Shown here: positions 25,153-34,074 of the stretch, piece by piece
How positions within the stretch are numbered: position 1 is the first letter of the stretch
Layout of the letters: every line of letters starts with the position of its first letter
Assembly: GCF_014196205.1 (NCBI RefSeq)
Contig: NZ_JACIDE010000013.1
Coordinates: forward strand, 1-64,000
Origin: Anoxybacteroides voinovskiense
GTDB lineage: Bacteria > Bacillota > Bacilli > Bacillales > Anoxybacillaceae
Direction of reading: 5' to 3'
Length of the DNA: 64,000 nt
Translations under genes and position numbers: made by a program
Notes under the pieces: model-generated
What the model saw: the letters and a program-made list of their open reading frames with translations, nothing else
The model's database searches: none
Told to the model about the DNA's origin: nothing

Positions 25153-25180
25153 AAAAGCACCCCGATCGACGGGATGCTTT
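25153..25180 (-). terminator. Terminator of the nitronate monooxygenase-like gene
   Basis: AAAGCACCCCG and CGGGATGCTTT pair with one mismatch. On the minus strand the hairpin ends in a T-run and begins at the stop codon. Confidence 0.75.
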
Positions 25181-26132
25181 ATTCTCCAAATAAGTCATGA
25201 AGCTTTTTCCACTGTTCCTTCGCTTCGTTCATCATATCGTCCAACAATTGTTGGACGGTCGGGATATGCTCGATAAGCCCAGCAATTTGCCCCGCATTGA
25301 CGAATCCTTCCGAAAAATCGCCCGCCAATGCGCCGCGACGATGATAGTCTTCGGACGTATGGCGGTTAAATTCTTCTAACGTAATTCCTTCTTTTTCATA
25401 TTGCAATAACTTCTCGGCATACGGGGTGCGCATAATTCTCCGCACTCTTCCAACGGAGCGCCCGACGATGACCGTTTCGTTTTCATCAGCAGCTACAATC
25501 CGCTGTTTATACGCCTCATGAAATGGCGCTTCTTGCGTGGCAATAAGCCGAGTTCCTAACTGGACCCCTTGCGCCCCAAGCGCCAAAGCCGCTAACAACC
25601 CTTTTCCATCGCCAATTCCCCCTGCGGCAACGACCGGCACACGAACAGCTTGGACAATTTGCGGAATTAATGTCATCGTCGTGAGCTCTAAATTGGAATT
25701 AATCCCTGCTGCCTCGTACCCTTCCGCAACAAGCACATCCGCCCCCGCTGCTTCCGCCTTTTTTGCTTGCTTGACCGATGCGACAACGACGATAATTTTC
25801 ACCCCTCGCTCTTTCAAACGCGGGATAAATGGCGCAGGATTTCCTGCAGATAGCGACACGACCGGGAGGTGATATTTTTCCACAAGCGCGACCATTTCTT
25901 CCGCATACGGTGTCACTTGAATCGGAATATTGACCGCAAACGGGCGGCTTGTACGTTGTTTCGTTTCGGCAATAATCGCCTCCACTTCATCAGGCGCCAT
26001 CGTGCCAACCCCGATTGTACCAAGTCCACCTGCTTCCGAAACAGCGCTTGTCAACGGGGCATTGCTAATATTCCCCATCCCCCCTTGAATAATCGGATAA
26101 CGAATGTTTAATAGGCGACAAATATCATTCAT
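25179..26132 (-). CDS. Nitronate monooxygenase / FabK-like FMN enzyme
   Basis: This 317-aa TIM-barrel flavoprotein begins RYPIIQGGMGNISNAPLTSAVSEAGGLGTIG. It contains GADVLVAEGYEAAG and VPVVAAGGIGDGKGLLAALALGAQGVQLGTR, the FMN phosphate-binding region. The family includes nitronate monooxygenases (NPD) and the enoyl-ACP reductase FabK. The length and AGGIGDG motif fit both, and no feature settles the matter by eye. It sits between the Phe operon and paaX inside the aromatic island, but it has its own terminator and an independent start, divergent from the gamma-carbonic anhydrase gene. A role in aromatic degradation is not shown. Confidence 0.75.
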   Translation of the reverse strand: MNDICRLLNIRYPIIQGGMGNISNAPLTSAVSEAGGLGTIGVGTMAPDEVEAIIAETKQRTSRPFAVNIPIQVTPYAEEMVALVEKYHLPVVSLSAGNPAPFIPRLKERGVKIIVVVASVKQAKKAEAAGADVLVAEGYEAAGINSNLELTTMTLIPQIVQAVRVPVVAAGGIGDGKGLLAALALGAQGVQLGTRLIATQEAPFHEAYKQRIVAADENETVIVGRSVGRVRRIMRTPYAEKLLQYEKEGITLEEFNRHTSEDYHRRGALAGDFSEGFVNAGQIAGLIEHIPTVQQLLDDMMNEAKEQWKKLHDLFGE

Positions 26133-26200
26133 GAAATTCCCACCCCGTTAAAAATATGTTATACTTATCATAACCTTATCACATTTTAAGGGGGATGGAA

Positions 26201-26719
26201 ATGATTTATTCATACAACGGAAAGACGCCAACGCTAGATAAAACGGTATTCGTTGCTCCTGGCGCCCATATTATTGGCGATGTCACGATCGGAAAAGAAT
26301 CGACGATTTGGTTTAATGCGGTATTGCGCGGCGATGAAGCGCCGATTATCGTCGGAGAGCGATGCAGCATTCAAGATAACTCGACATGCCATTTGTACGA
26401 AGGATTTCCGCTTGTCATTGAAGACGAAGTAACGGTCGGACATAACGTCATTTTGCACGGATGTACGATTCGCAAACGCTCCATTATCGGCATGGGCTCG
26501 ACGATTTTAGACGGTGCAGAAATCGGGGAAGAATGCATTATCGGCGCCAATACGCTTATTCCATCGGGCAAAAAAATTCCGCCTCGTTCGTTAGTTATGG
26601 GGGCTCCTGGGAAAGTCGTTCGCGAAATTACCGAACAAGACCTTGCCCTTATTCAACTGTCGATCGATACATATGTCCAAAAAGGAAAAGAATATCGGGA
26701 GTTGTTGGGGGAGAAATAA
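26201..26719 (+). CDS. Gamma-carbonic anhydrase-like hexapeptide-repeat protein (PaaY/YtoA type)
   Basis: This 172-aa protein is a left-handed beta-helix built of hexapeptide repeats, with AVLRGDEAPIIVGERCSIQDNSTCH, GHNVILHGC and the final APGKVVREI. The metal-binding histidines are present in HL/GHN/HGC positions. ATG 26201 was chosen because the AAGGGGG site is fused to the earlier ATG 26195. In E. coli a member of this fold, PaaY, is encoded beside paaX and removes dead-end CoA thioesters of the phenylacetate pathway. Here the gene faces paaX convergently, so a PaaY-like thioesterase role is possible. A housekeeping YtoA-type protein is the alternative. Confidence 0.8.
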   Translation: MIYSYNGKTPTLDKTVFVAPGAHIIGDVTIGKESTIWFNAVLRGDEAPIIVGERCSIQDNSTCHLYEGFPLVIEDEVTVGHNVILHGCTIRKRSIIGMGSTILDGAEIGEECIIGANTLIPSGKKIPPRSLVMGAPGKVVREITEQDLALIQLSIDTYVQKGKEYRELLGEK

Positions 26720-26747
26720 AAAAGCACTGTTTGAACGCAGTGCTTTT
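26720..26747. terminator. Bidirectional terminator between the gamma-CA gene and paaX
   Basis: AAAGCACTG and CAGTGCTTT pair around a short loop, with A and T runs outside, in the 30-nt gap between the convergent genes. Confidence 0.85.
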
Positions 26748-26749
26748 CT

Positions 26750-27625
26750 TTATTCTGCAATTAACGGGTGGTCGTACACGTCGTATTGCTCTTCTTTTTT
26801 CTCTAGCTCATTACCGTCGGTAAACACTTCTTCAAAAAAGCGGTTTGCCGGTTTCGCCAATTCTTTATAATATTCACTAAACAATGATGCGGCGTGGCTC
26901 CCCATCCATTCCCGCGGCAACAACTCTTCCGGAAGTCCTGGGTCGATAAATAAAAACTTCCGATATTCGTGCACGAGCTTCGTCCGTTCAACAAAACATT
27001 CCGCATCAGACATTTCTCCGCGCTGAATTTTATGTTTATCAATGACATATTTTTGGCTGTACTCGGAAATAAACGCTTCATATTTCTGATTGATTGCCGC
27101 TAAATCCCAACATTTTTCAACAAGCCGCTCATTCGTATGCGGTCCGTCATATTGCGCAATAAAAAAATCAACGTACGGCTCGATTTGGTATTTATCCATT
27201 AAATCGTACACCTGCTTTTCCAAATTGTTCGGTGAAATCCAACAGCTGTTGGAAATCGTGCCAAACCCGCTCCATACAAGTTCTTTTCTGAGCTCGTCAC
27301 GCAATGCCCGTTTTTCCTCTGGGATTGTATAGACGAAAATGCGCCACTTTCCGTCCCATTTTTCTGGCCGGATTTTATAAATTCGCTTTGCTGCTTCTTC
27401 GATTCGTTTCACTCCGCGCTCGGTTAACGAATAATAGCTTTTATTCCCTTTTTTCTCGGCTTGCACCCACCCTTGCTTGCTCATGCGGGAAATCGCCGCA
27501 CGCACGGCCTGGTCGTTATGCCCGAATTCTTTGAGCAAACGAATTAAACTGCCGATCCAAATTTGATTGCCGTAGTGACGAATGTAGTCGCCGTAAATCG
27601 TAAAAATCATCGATCGCGTATTCAT
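26750..27625 (-). CDS. paaX: PaaX family transcriptional repressor
   Basis: This 291-aa regulator has an N-terminal winged helix (MIFTIYGDYIRHYGNQIWIGSLIRLL then AVRAAISRMSKQGW) and the long C-terminal region of PaaX proteins, including WDGKWRIFVYTIPEEKR and WISPNNLEKQVYDLM. PaaX represses phenylacetate genes and is released by phenylacetyl-CoA in the studied cases. ATG 27625 has AAAGGGTG upstream at good spacing. The in-frame GTG 27634 does not. It lies 150 nt downstream of paaJ behind a terminator. It is the best candidate to bind the 21-bp palindromes at 24930, 36234 and 37680, but this is not shown. Confidence 0.88.
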   Translation of the reverse strand: MNTRSMIFTIYGDYIRHYGNQIWIGSLIRLLKEFGHNDQAVRAAISRMSKQGWVQAEKKGNKSYYSLTERGVKRIEEAAKRIYKIRPEKWDGKWRIFVYTIPEEKRALRDELRKELVWSGFGTISNSCWISPNNLEKQVYDLMDKYQIEPYVDFFIAQYDGPHTNERLVEKCWDLAAINQKYEAFISEYSQKYVIDKHKIQRGEMSDAECFVERTKLVHEYRKFLFIDPGLPEELLPREWMGSHAASLFSEYYKELAKPANRFFEEVFTDGNELEKKEEQYDVYDHPLIAE

Positions 27626-27737
27626 CGCAGACACCCTTTGTTTTCAAAATACAACGTTTTCCTGACGCGCTTTCATGGTTCAGTATTTTAGCAAATTTTT
27701 ATAACGCTGACAACACGAAAAAGAAAAAAAGCGCAAA

Positions 27738-27765
27738 ATCCATGAGCAGCATTTCGCTCATGGAT
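27738..27765 (-). terminator. Terminator at the end of the paa operon
   Basis: ATCCATGAGC and GCTCATGGAT form a 10-bp stem, followed on the minus strand by a T-run a few nt beyond. It separates paaJ from paaX. Confidence 0.85.
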
Positions 27766-27773
27766 CGCCTTGA

Positions 27774-28976
27774 TTAATCGATGTTTTCTACAATGGTCGC
27801 AATCCCTTGTCCAACGCCGATGCACATCGTCGCTAGACCATATCGGACATGTCGGCGTTTCATTTCGTAAATTAACGTCGTTAAAATTCGCGCGCCGCTT
27901 GCTCCGAGCGGATGTCCAAATGCAATTGCTCCTCCGTTCACGTTCACTTTTTCTTTCTCAAGCGCAAGCTGTTTCATACATTCTAACGCTTGCGAAGCGA
28001 ACGCCTCATTTAATTCGACCAATCCGATCTCCTCGATTGTTAGCCCCGCGCGCTTTAACGCCTTTTGTGTCGCATAAATCGGACCGAGCCCCATTACGGC
28101 TGGTTCTAGACCGGCAACGGCGGAGGTCGTATATTTCACAAGCGGCGTCACGCCAAGCTCTTTCGCTTTTTCGGCGCTCATTAGAAGCAATGCTGCCGCC
28201 CCGTCATTGACGCCAGAAGCATTTCCCGCCGTGACGGTTCCACCTTCAAATAATGGACGTAGTTTCGCTAATTTCTCAATCGTTGTATCTGGACGAGGAT
28301 GTTCATCTTTCTCGACCACAACTTCCGTTCCTTTCCGGTCACGATAGACGACAGGAACTAGTTCATCCGCAAACAAATTTGCCTCGATCGCTCGCTTCGC
28401 TTTCATTTGGCTTTCATATGCAAATTCGTCTTGTGCTTCGCGTGAAATTCCGTACCTCTTAGCAACGTTTTCGGCTGTTTGCGGCATGCTGTCGGTTCCA
28501 TACATTTCATGGAGCTTTGGATGAATAAACCGCCAGCCGATCGTCGTATCAAACATTTCCAAATTGCCGCGCGGAAAGTCTTGATCAGGCTTCGCCATGA
28601 CAAAAGGCGCCCGCGTCATACTTTCCGTTCCTCCTGCGATGACAATGTCCGCCTCTCCTATCATAATCGCCCGTGCTGCGTAGTTAACCGCATCCAAGCC
28701 AGAGCCACATAGACGGTTCACTGTTGTTCCAGCCACTTCAACCGGCAAACCAGCTAATAACGCCGACATGCGGGCAACGTTTCGATTATCTTCCCCCGCT
28801 TGATTGGCATTACCAAGAACCACTTCTTCGATTTGTTCGACTGGAAGTGACGGGTTACGTTCGATGAGCGCACGAATAACAGTCGCTCCTAAATCGTCTG
28901 GGCGAACGTCTTTGAGCGCTCCTTTATACTTTCCGATCGGCGTCCGCACCGCATCGACAATGACGACTTCTTTCAT
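27774..28976 (-). CDS. paaJ: 3-oxoadipyl-CoA/3-oxo-dehydrosuberyl-CoA thiolase
   Basis: This 400-aa thiolase has the nucleophile Cys in [18 protein letters not shown] (about residue 90), [24 protein letters not shown] with the His/Glu region, [10 protein letters not shown] and the second cysteine in [25 protein letters not shown] is typical of the PaaJ/PcaF branch. In the paa pathway it performs two CoA-dependent cleavages, yielding acetyl-CoA and succinyl-CoA at the end. It is the last gene of the paaABCD operon. A general acetyl-CoA acetyltransferase is the alternative, but the context favours PaaJ. Confidence 0.88.
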   Translation of the reverse strand: MKEVVIVDAVRTPIGKYKGALKDVRPDDLGATVIRALIERNPSLPVEQIEEVVLGNANQAGEDNRNVARMSALLAGLPVEVAGTTVNRLCGSGLDAVNYAARAIMIGEADIVIAGGTESMTRAPFVMAKPDQDFPRGNLEMFDTTIGWRFIHPKLHEMYGTDSMPQTAENVAKRYGISREAQDEFAYESQMKAKRAIEANLFADELVPVVYRDRKGTEVVVEKDEHPRPDTTIEKLAKLRPLFEGGTVTAGNASGVNDGAAALLLMSAEKAKELGVTPLVKYTTSAVAGLEPAVMGLGPIYATQKALKRAGLTIEEIGLVELNEAFASQALECMKQLALEKEKVNVNGGAIAFGHPLGASGARILTTLIYEMKRRHVRYGLATMCIGVGQGIATIVENID

Positions 28977-29069
28977 TCTACCTCTCCCCCTTCTGCACGT
29001 TTGGTATAGATCTTACTCACTAACCAATCGTAAATCCGTTATTTTTAGCAAAAAATTCGCTCATTTCAC

Positions 29070-29927
29070 TTATTCTTTTCCTGTATAGTCATAAACTCCT
29101 TTGCCTGTTTTTCTTCCGAGACGGCCTGCTTTGACATATTGTTCTAGTAGCGGAGCTGGCCGGTATTTTTCCCCTAGTTTTTCATGCAAATATTTTAAGT
29201 TGTTCAAACGTGTATCTAATCCGACTAAATCGGCTAATTCAAATGGTCCCATCGGATAATTGAGTCCAAGTTTAATTGCTTTATCAATTTGTTCTGGCGT
29301 ACCTACCCCCTCTTGGAGCATGTAAAACGCTTCGTTGCCGACTAGCGCGCTAATCCGGCTCGTCACAAACCCTGGAAATTCATTGACGACAACTGTTTCT
29401 TTCCCCATTTGTTCCGCCACTTGTTGAATCACTTCTGCCGTTTCGTCGCTCGTTTCTAATCCGCGAATAATCTCCACAAGCTTCATTTTATGAACAGGAT
29501 TAAAAAAATGCATCGCAATGACTTTTTCTGGCCGCTTTGTAAAAGAAGCAATCTCTGTCGGGCTCATCGTCGACGTATTCGTCGCAAAATAGCACGTTTG
29601 TGGCGCATGTTCGTCGATTGTTTCAAACACATGCTTTTTAATCTCTAATTTTTCCGGAACAGCTTCAATGACTAAATCCGCCGTTTTCACTGCTTCCACT
29701 AAACCTGTCGAATACGTAAGTCGTGCTTGTGCGTCTAGTTTTGCCGAGGCGGTCATTTTGTTTAACGACACCGCTTTTTCAAAAATAGCGTCAATTTCTT
29801 TTTTTGCGCTTTGTAATTGTTCGTCCTTAATATCTACGAGTGTTGTCGTAAATCCTCCTGCCGCACTTACATATGCAATCCCTCGTCCCATCACGCCTGA
29901 ACCAACAACAACTAACTGGCGAATCAT
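29070..29927 (-). CDS. paaH: 3-hydroxyacyl-CoA dehydrogenase (3-hydroxyadipyl-CoA dehydrogenase)
   Basis: This 285-aa enzyme has the NAD-binding [19 protein letters not shown], the catalytic histidine in [16 protein letters not shown], and the C-terminal [18 protein letters not shown]. It is the single-domain 3-hydroxybutyryl-CoA dehydrogenase type, suited to oxidise 3-hydroxyadipyl-CoA. The start at ATG 29927 has AAAGGAGA upstream. The open frame extends to 29993 but lacks a site there. It lies between the aldehyde dehydrogenase and paaJ in the paa operon, with a hairpin upstream at 30003-30032 that may reduce read-through. Confidence 0.87.
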   Translation of the reverse strand: MIRQLVVVGSGVMGRGIAYVSAAGGFTTTLVDIKDEQLQSAKKEIDAIFEKAVSLNKMTASAKLDAQARLTYSTGLVEAVKTADLVIEAVPEKLEIKKHVFETIDEHAPQTCYFATNTSTMSPTEIASFTKRPEKVIAMHFFNPVHKMKLVEIIRGLETSDETAEVIQQVAEQMGKETVVVNEFPGFVTSRISALVGNEAFYMLQEGVGTPEQIDKAIKLGLNYPMGPFELADLVGLDTRLNNLKYLHEKLGEKYRPAPLLEQYVKAGRLGRKTGKGVYDYTGKE

Positions 29928-30002
29928 CGAATCTCTCCTTTGCCATCGTAGTACAAAAATGAACGTGTGATCAAAAATGCATGTAAAAGACAAAAGTGAA
30001 AA

Positions 30003-30032
30003 CGAGCACCCATCCGCAGATGGAAGTGCTCG
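30003..30032 (-). terminator. Hairpin between the aldehyde dehydrogenase gene and paaH
   Basis: CGAGCAC and GTGCTCG plus an inner CCATC/GATGG stem form a hairpin, followed on the minus strand by TTTTCACTTTT. It could partly terminate the operon or protect the upstream transcript, since the same-direction genes continue beyond it. Confidence 0.65.
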
Positions 30033-30039
30033 GAAAATG

Positions 30040-31557
30040 TTACAGACCGAAAGGATTGAGCGGACGGCTTCCGTAATACGATAAAATGCTCTTCGTTTCC
30101 GTATATAAATCGAGCGTTTCTACACAAAGTTCCCGACCAAATCCAGATTGTTTATATCCGCCAAACGGTGTGCCTGGGAATGCCGAGAACGGACTGTTAA
30201 TCATCACTATTCCTGCTTGAATTTGTTTAGCGACGCGAAGCGCACGGGCATGATCTTTCGTCCAAATCGCGGAACCTAATCCGTATTCGCTGTCGTTTGC
30301 TAATTTGACGACTTCTTTTTCATCGCTGAATGCCATAACGACAACGACTGGACCAAAAATTTCTTCTTTGACGACTTTCATTTGATGGTGAACGTTCGTA
30401 ATAATCGTCGGTTCGTACCAATAGCCGTTTTCAAATCCTTCGACTTTCGCCTCTTTTCCACCTGTGACAATCGTTGCTCCTTCTTCGACTGCCGAACGAA
30501 CGTAGCCGTCAATGACTTCTAGTTGCTCACGGCTAATAATTGCCCCAACATGCGTTCCTTGGTCAAACGGGTTGCCGAGGATTAGTTTTTTTGTTTTTTC
30601 CACAAACTTTTCCATAAACGCATCGTAAATGCTTTCATGGACGTACAAACGCGAACGTGCTTCGCATGACTGACCCGTGTTATAGAAAATACCGAATAAC
30701 GAACCATCGACCGCCGCGTCGATATCGGCATCTTCAAACACAATGTTCGGTGATTTTCCGCCAAGTTCTAATGTAACACGCTTTAACGTTTTCGATGCTT
30801 TTTCCATAATGTCTTTTCCGACTGGTGTTGAACCGGTGAACGCCACTTTATCAACAAGCGGATGCTCGACTAAATAGTTGCCGACTTCCGAGCCAGAGCC
30901 CGTGACGACGTTCACGACCCCTTCCGGAACACCTGCCTCGTGGCAAATTTCCGCAAGCACAATGCATGTGAGCGGCGTTAAGGAAGCTGGTTTAACGACG
31001 ACGGAGCAGCCAGCAGCGATGGCTGGAGCGATTTTCCATGCTGCCATCATTAACGGATAGTTCCACGGGATAATTTGCGCGCATACACCGACCGGTTCTT
31101 TTTCGGTAAAGTTATGAAATGCGCCTGGCATATTATTGACCGTGCCGCGATGGCTTACGATCGCACTTGCATAAAACTCAAAATCTTCGATTGCTTGCAT
31201 CACTTGTCCTTGTGCAGCCGACAACGCTTTTCCTGTATCTAAAATCTCCAACTCTACTAATTCGTTAAAACGCGAACGCATAATCGAGGCAATTTTGTTG
31301 AGAATACGCGCCCGTTTATTCACTGGAAAATGACGCCACTTTCCATAATCAAACGCTTGCCGTGCCGCTAAAATGGCGCGCTCTGCATCTTCTTTCGTCC
31401 CTTTTGCTACTTTTGCGACCGGTTCGCCTGTTGCTGGGTTATACGTCGTAAACGTTTCTCCGGAAGAGCTTTCGACACGTTCCCCGTTAATAATTAAGTG
31501 ATACATGTCACGCTTCGTTTCAAGTTTTTCCATTTTTTGTTCTCTAACCGTTGCCAC
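30040..31557 (-). CDS. Aldehyde dehydrogenase of the paa operon
   Basis: This 505-aa NAD(P)-dependent aldehyde dehydrogenase has [22 protein letters not shown], the FTGSTPVG nucleotide loop, Glu in LELGGKSP and the catalytic Cys in [10 protein letters not shown]. It starts at GTG 31557 behind AAAGGAG. No PaaZ (fused aldehyde dehydrogenase and MaoC-type hydrolase) is encoded in the window, so this stand-alone enzyme probably oxidises the ring-opened 3-oxo-5,6-dehydrosuberyl-CoA semialdehyde. Oxidation of phenylacetaldehyde to phenylacetate is an alternative use. Family assignment is firm; the substrate is inferred from the operon. Confidence 0.85.
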   Translation of the reverse strand: MATVREQKMEKLETKRDMYHLIINGERVESSSGETFTTYNPATGEPVAKVAKGTKEDAERAILAARQAFDYGKWRHFPVNKRARILNKIASIMRSRFNELVELEILDTGKALSAAQGQVMQAIEDFEFYASAIVSHRGTVNNMPGAFHNFTEKEPVGVCAQIIPWNYPLMMAAWKIAPAIAAGCSVVVKPASLTPLTCIVLAEICHEAGVPEGVVNVVTGSGSEVGNYLVEHPLVDKVAFTGSTPVGKDIMEKASKTLKRVTLELGGKSPNIVFEDADIDAAVDGSLFGIFYNTGQSCEARSRLYVHESIYDAFMEKFVEKTKKLILGNPFDQGTHVGAIISREQLEVIDGYVRSAVEEGATIVTGGKEAKVEGFENGYWYEPTIITNVHHQMKVVKEEIFGPVVVVMAFSDEKEVVKLANDSEYGLGSAIWTKDHARALRVAKQIQAGIVMINSPFSAFPGTPFGGYKQSGFGRELCVETLDLYTETKSILSYYGSRPLNPFGL

Positions 31558-31637
31558 TAGTCACACACTCCTTTTTTGTGAAAATGTTTCATTTTTTCGT
31601 ATCGTCGCTTGGTAGAGAGCACCGTTCGGACGTTTTA

Positions 31638-32411
31638 TTATTTTCCTTGAAATATCGCTCGCCGTTTTTCAAAAAAGGCGCGAACACCTTCGCGATGATC
31701 TTGGGTGAGCCCTGCAATTCGTTGGGCAAACGCTTCTTTTTCTAAATATTCAGTAAAAGATAGTTCCCAACTTTGCCGTAAACACCGTTTGATTAGCCCG
31801 ACTGCTTTCGTCGGTAGATTCGCTAGCCTTTCGGCGAATCGAGCGACCTCCTCTTCCCATGCCTCTTCCGAAATAACAGCAGTCACAAGCCCGAGCTCGT
31901 ACGCTTTTTGTGCGGTCACTTTTTCTCCTAAAACCGCTAACTCAAGTGCTTTCGCATGACCGATAAGACGCGGCAAATAATAAAGATTACCTGCATCCGG
32001 GATTAAGCCGACGTGAATAAACGCTTCTACAAAGCTTGCCTTTTCCGACGCAAGGCGAAAATCGCACGCTAACGCAAGGCTCATCCCTGCCCCTGCGGCG
32101 ACCCCATTTACTGCCGCAACGACTGGCTTTTCGAAAGAGTGAAGCGCTTTCATCATTGGTGCATAGCGCGTCCGAAGTACTTCGCCATGATCCATGTCTT
32201 CTGTAACACCACTGAGATCTTCTCCTGAGCAAAACGCTCTTCCTGTGCCTGTGATGACTAAGCAGCGAACAGTTTCGTCGTTTGCTGCTTGTTTGAGTGC
32301 TACTGTAATCTCTTTGTTCATTTGTTCTGTAAACGCATTCAATTTATCCGGGCGGTTCAATGTCAACCACGCCACTTGATTCCGAATGTCATAACGAATC
32401 GTTTCGTACAA
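31638..32411 (-). CDS. paaG: Enoyl-CoA isomerase (1,2-epoxyphenylacetyl-CoA isomerase)
   Basis: This 257-aa crotonase-fold protein has the oxyanion-hole region VTGTGRAFCSGEDLS and AAVNGVAAGAGMSLALACDFR, and FVEAFIHVGLIPDAG with the aspartate that PaaG uses in place of the second hydratase glutamate. PaaG converts the ring epoxide to oxepin-CoA and later isomerises a double bond. An open frame runs on upstream into paaF, but a strong AAGGAGGG sits before TTG 32411, giving the normal PaaG length. It follows paaF by 13 nt and ends like PaaF (FxxKRxxxFQGK). Confidence 0.85.
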   Translation of the reverse strand: MYETIRYDIRNQVAWLTLNRPDKLNAFTEQMNKEITVALKQAANDETVRCLVITGTGRAFCSGEDLSGVTEDMDHGEVLRTRYAPMMKALHSFEKPVVAAVNGVAAGAGMSLALACDFRLASEKASFVEAFIHVGLIPDAGNLYYLPRLIGHAKALELAVLGEKVTAQKAYELGLVTAVISEEAWEEEVARFAERLANLPTKAVGLIKRCLRQSWELSFTEYLEKEAFAQRIAGLTQDHREGVRAFFEKRRAIFQGK

Positions 32412-32424
32412 CGAACGGCCCTCC

Positions 32425-33201
32425 TTATTTTCCTTGAAATTTCGGTTTCCGTTTTTCGATAAATGCTTGCATGCCTTCTTTTTGGTCTGCGGAGGCAAAC
32501 AGAAGGTAAAAATTCTTTCGTTCAAACTGCATCCCTTCATATAGCGAATAATCAACCGCTTTATGGACCGCTTCTTTAATAAAACGGACGGATAAAGGAG
32601 GCTGTTTCGCTAACTTTTCCGCGAACGTCATCGTTTCCTCCATGAGCAACTCTGGCGCAATGAGCCGGTTGACGATTCCTAGGTCGTAAGCGGTTTTCGC
32701 CGACATCCGCTCTCCGGTCCAAAGCCATTCGAGCGCTTTCGTTTTGCCGATTAGCTTCGTTAGCCGCTGTGTCCCTCCCGCTCCCGGCATGACGCCAATA
32801 TTTACTTCCGGAAAGCCAAATTCTGCCGTTTCGGAAGCAAACAGCAAATCGCAACAAAGCGCTAGTTCAAAGCCCCCACCTAATGCAAATCCGTGAACCG
32901 CAGCAATCATCGGTTTTTTAATAAGCGCCAATCGATCCCATTCGGCAAACTGATTGAGCAAATCAAGCGTAATCGGGTCATCGTTAGCCATTTCGTCGAT
33001 ATCTGCTCCCGCCGCAAACGCTCTTCCCTTTCCGGTTAACACGATCACGCGCACGTCATCGTTGCGATCGTATGCTTCGATAGCGTGAACAATTTCGGTG
33101 ACCATCGGGCGGTTTAGTGCATTCAATACGTGCGGACGGTTTAACTCAATAATTGCGACCATTCCTTCCGTCCGCGTTTGAATATGCAAAAACTCATTCA
33201 T
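32425..33201 (-). CDS. paaF: Enoyl-CoA hydratase (2,3-dehydroadipyl-CoA hydratase)
   Basis: This 258-aa crotonase carries both catalytic glutamates, in GGGFELALCCD and FPEVNIGVMPGAGGTQRL, so it should hydrate enoyl-CoA. In the paa pathway PaaF hydrates 2,3-dehydroadipyl-CoA. The start at ATG 33201 has GTGAGGAAG upstream and overlaps the EthD gene by 8 nt. The 6-codon extension to 33219 lacks a site. It is translationally linked to the EthD gene upstream and paaG downstream. Confidence 0.87.
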   Translation of the reverse strand: MNEFLHIQTRTEGMVAIIELNRPHVLNALNRPMVTEIVHAIEAYDRNDDVRVIVLTGKGRAFAAGADIDEMANDDPITLDLLNQFAEWDRLALIKKPMIAAVHGFALGGGFELALCCDLLFASETAEFGFPEVNIGVMPGAGGTQRLTKLIGKTKALEWLWTGERMSAKTAYDLGIVNRLIAPELLMEETMTFAEKLAKQPPLSVRFIKEAVHKAVDYSLYEGMQFERKNFYLLFASADQKEGMQAFIEKRKPKFQGK

Positions 33202-33505
33202 TGCCAACTTCCTCACCAATCATCAAGGTGACAAGCTCCCCGGCAAATGACATTAAGTCTTTTCCTGATGCTTTTGCTTCGCTCGTTTTCATCGCTTCTT
33301 TTAGTGCTTCATGGCTGTCGTAATACATTTCGCATAACAAATAATACTCGCTTTCGCCTCCCATCGGCGTGCCGACAATTTTCGTTACTTCCATTTTGCG
33401 AAGCCCTGGAATTTTTGCCGTAATTGGGGCATGCGTCCCGAAATAATGCGCATCAAATGCTTCTTTATCTTTCGGTTGTTTGTAAAGAGCAATCATTTTT
33501 ACCAT
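33194..33505 (-). CDS. EthD-domain protein
   Basis: This 103-aa ferredoxin-like-fold protein has the EthD pattern: MIALYKQPKDKEAFDAHYFGTHAPI at the start, then GLRKMEVTKIV and YYLLCEMYYDSHEALKEAM. EthD proteins are small dimeric proteins of unclear chemistry, often found with oxygenases or thiolases. Its position between paaD and paaF inside the operon and its overlap with paaF suggest a role in the pathway, such as handling the unstable epoxide or oxepin intermediates. That is inference. Confidence 0.75.
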   Translation of the reverse strand: MVKMIALYKQPKDKEAFDAHYFGTHAPITAKIPGLRKMEVTKIVGTPMGGESEYYLLCEMYYDSHEALKEAMKTSEAKASGKDLMSFAGELVTLMIGEEVGNE

Positions 33506-33571
33506 TTTTCTCTTCTCCTTTTCTATGAACGTAGTGAATATTCTTAAATGGCGAGCAACACGCGCTCTTTT

Positions 33572-34051
33572 TTACATCCAAATGGAAATTGGTTTTAATG
33601 CTTCAAACGGATTTTTGCATTGTTTGCAATAAAAAATGCTGCGGCAGGCGGTCGGTCCGAAAATGTTTTCCATCAACGTATAAGACGATTGGCAATACGG
33701 GCATTCCACTTGCCATTCCCCGTTTGGACCGGTTTGTTTTGGGGGCGGAGCGATGCCGAATTGTTTTAATTTTTCCCGCCCTTGTTCGGTAATGCGATCC
33801 GATGTCCATGGGGGATGGTGAATAAATTCTACCGTTACCTGTTCGACTCCTTCTAAATCGCTCAACACTTGTTCGACACGTTGGCGAATAATGTCGAGCG
33901 CCGGACAACCGATGAACGTCGGCAACAACTTCACAATTGCTTCTCCGTCGACGAATTGGATATTTTCCACCATTCCAAGCTCCACGATGCTAATCGAATC
34001 AATTTCTGGGTCTTTAACAGCCGCGAGCGCAGCTGTAAGTTTTTCCACCAT
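33572..34051 (-). CDS. paaD: Phenylacetyl-CoA epoxidase-associated protein PaaD
   Basis: This 159-aa protein combines a DUF59/MIP18-type domain (VKDPEIDSISIVELGMV, FIGCPALDII) with a C-terminal zinc-ribbon-like region containing CPYC and CKQC. PaaD is required for the multicomponent epoxidase, probably by helping iron-sulfur or diiron assembly. ATG 34051 has AAAGGA 10 nt upstream and is preferred over TTG 34069. It lies 23 nt after paaC. In some nomenclatures it is called PaaJ. Confidence 0.88.
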   Translation of the reverse strand: MVEKLTAALAAVKDPEIDSISIVELGMVENIQFVDGEAIVKLLPTFIGCPALDIIRQRVEQVLSDLEGVEQVTVEFIHHPPWTSDRITEQGREKLKQFGIAPPPKQTGPNGEWQVECPYCQSSYTLMENIFGPTACRSIFYCKQCKNPFEALKPISIWM

Positions 34052-34074
34052 GCGCTCTCTTCCTTTCAAAAAGA

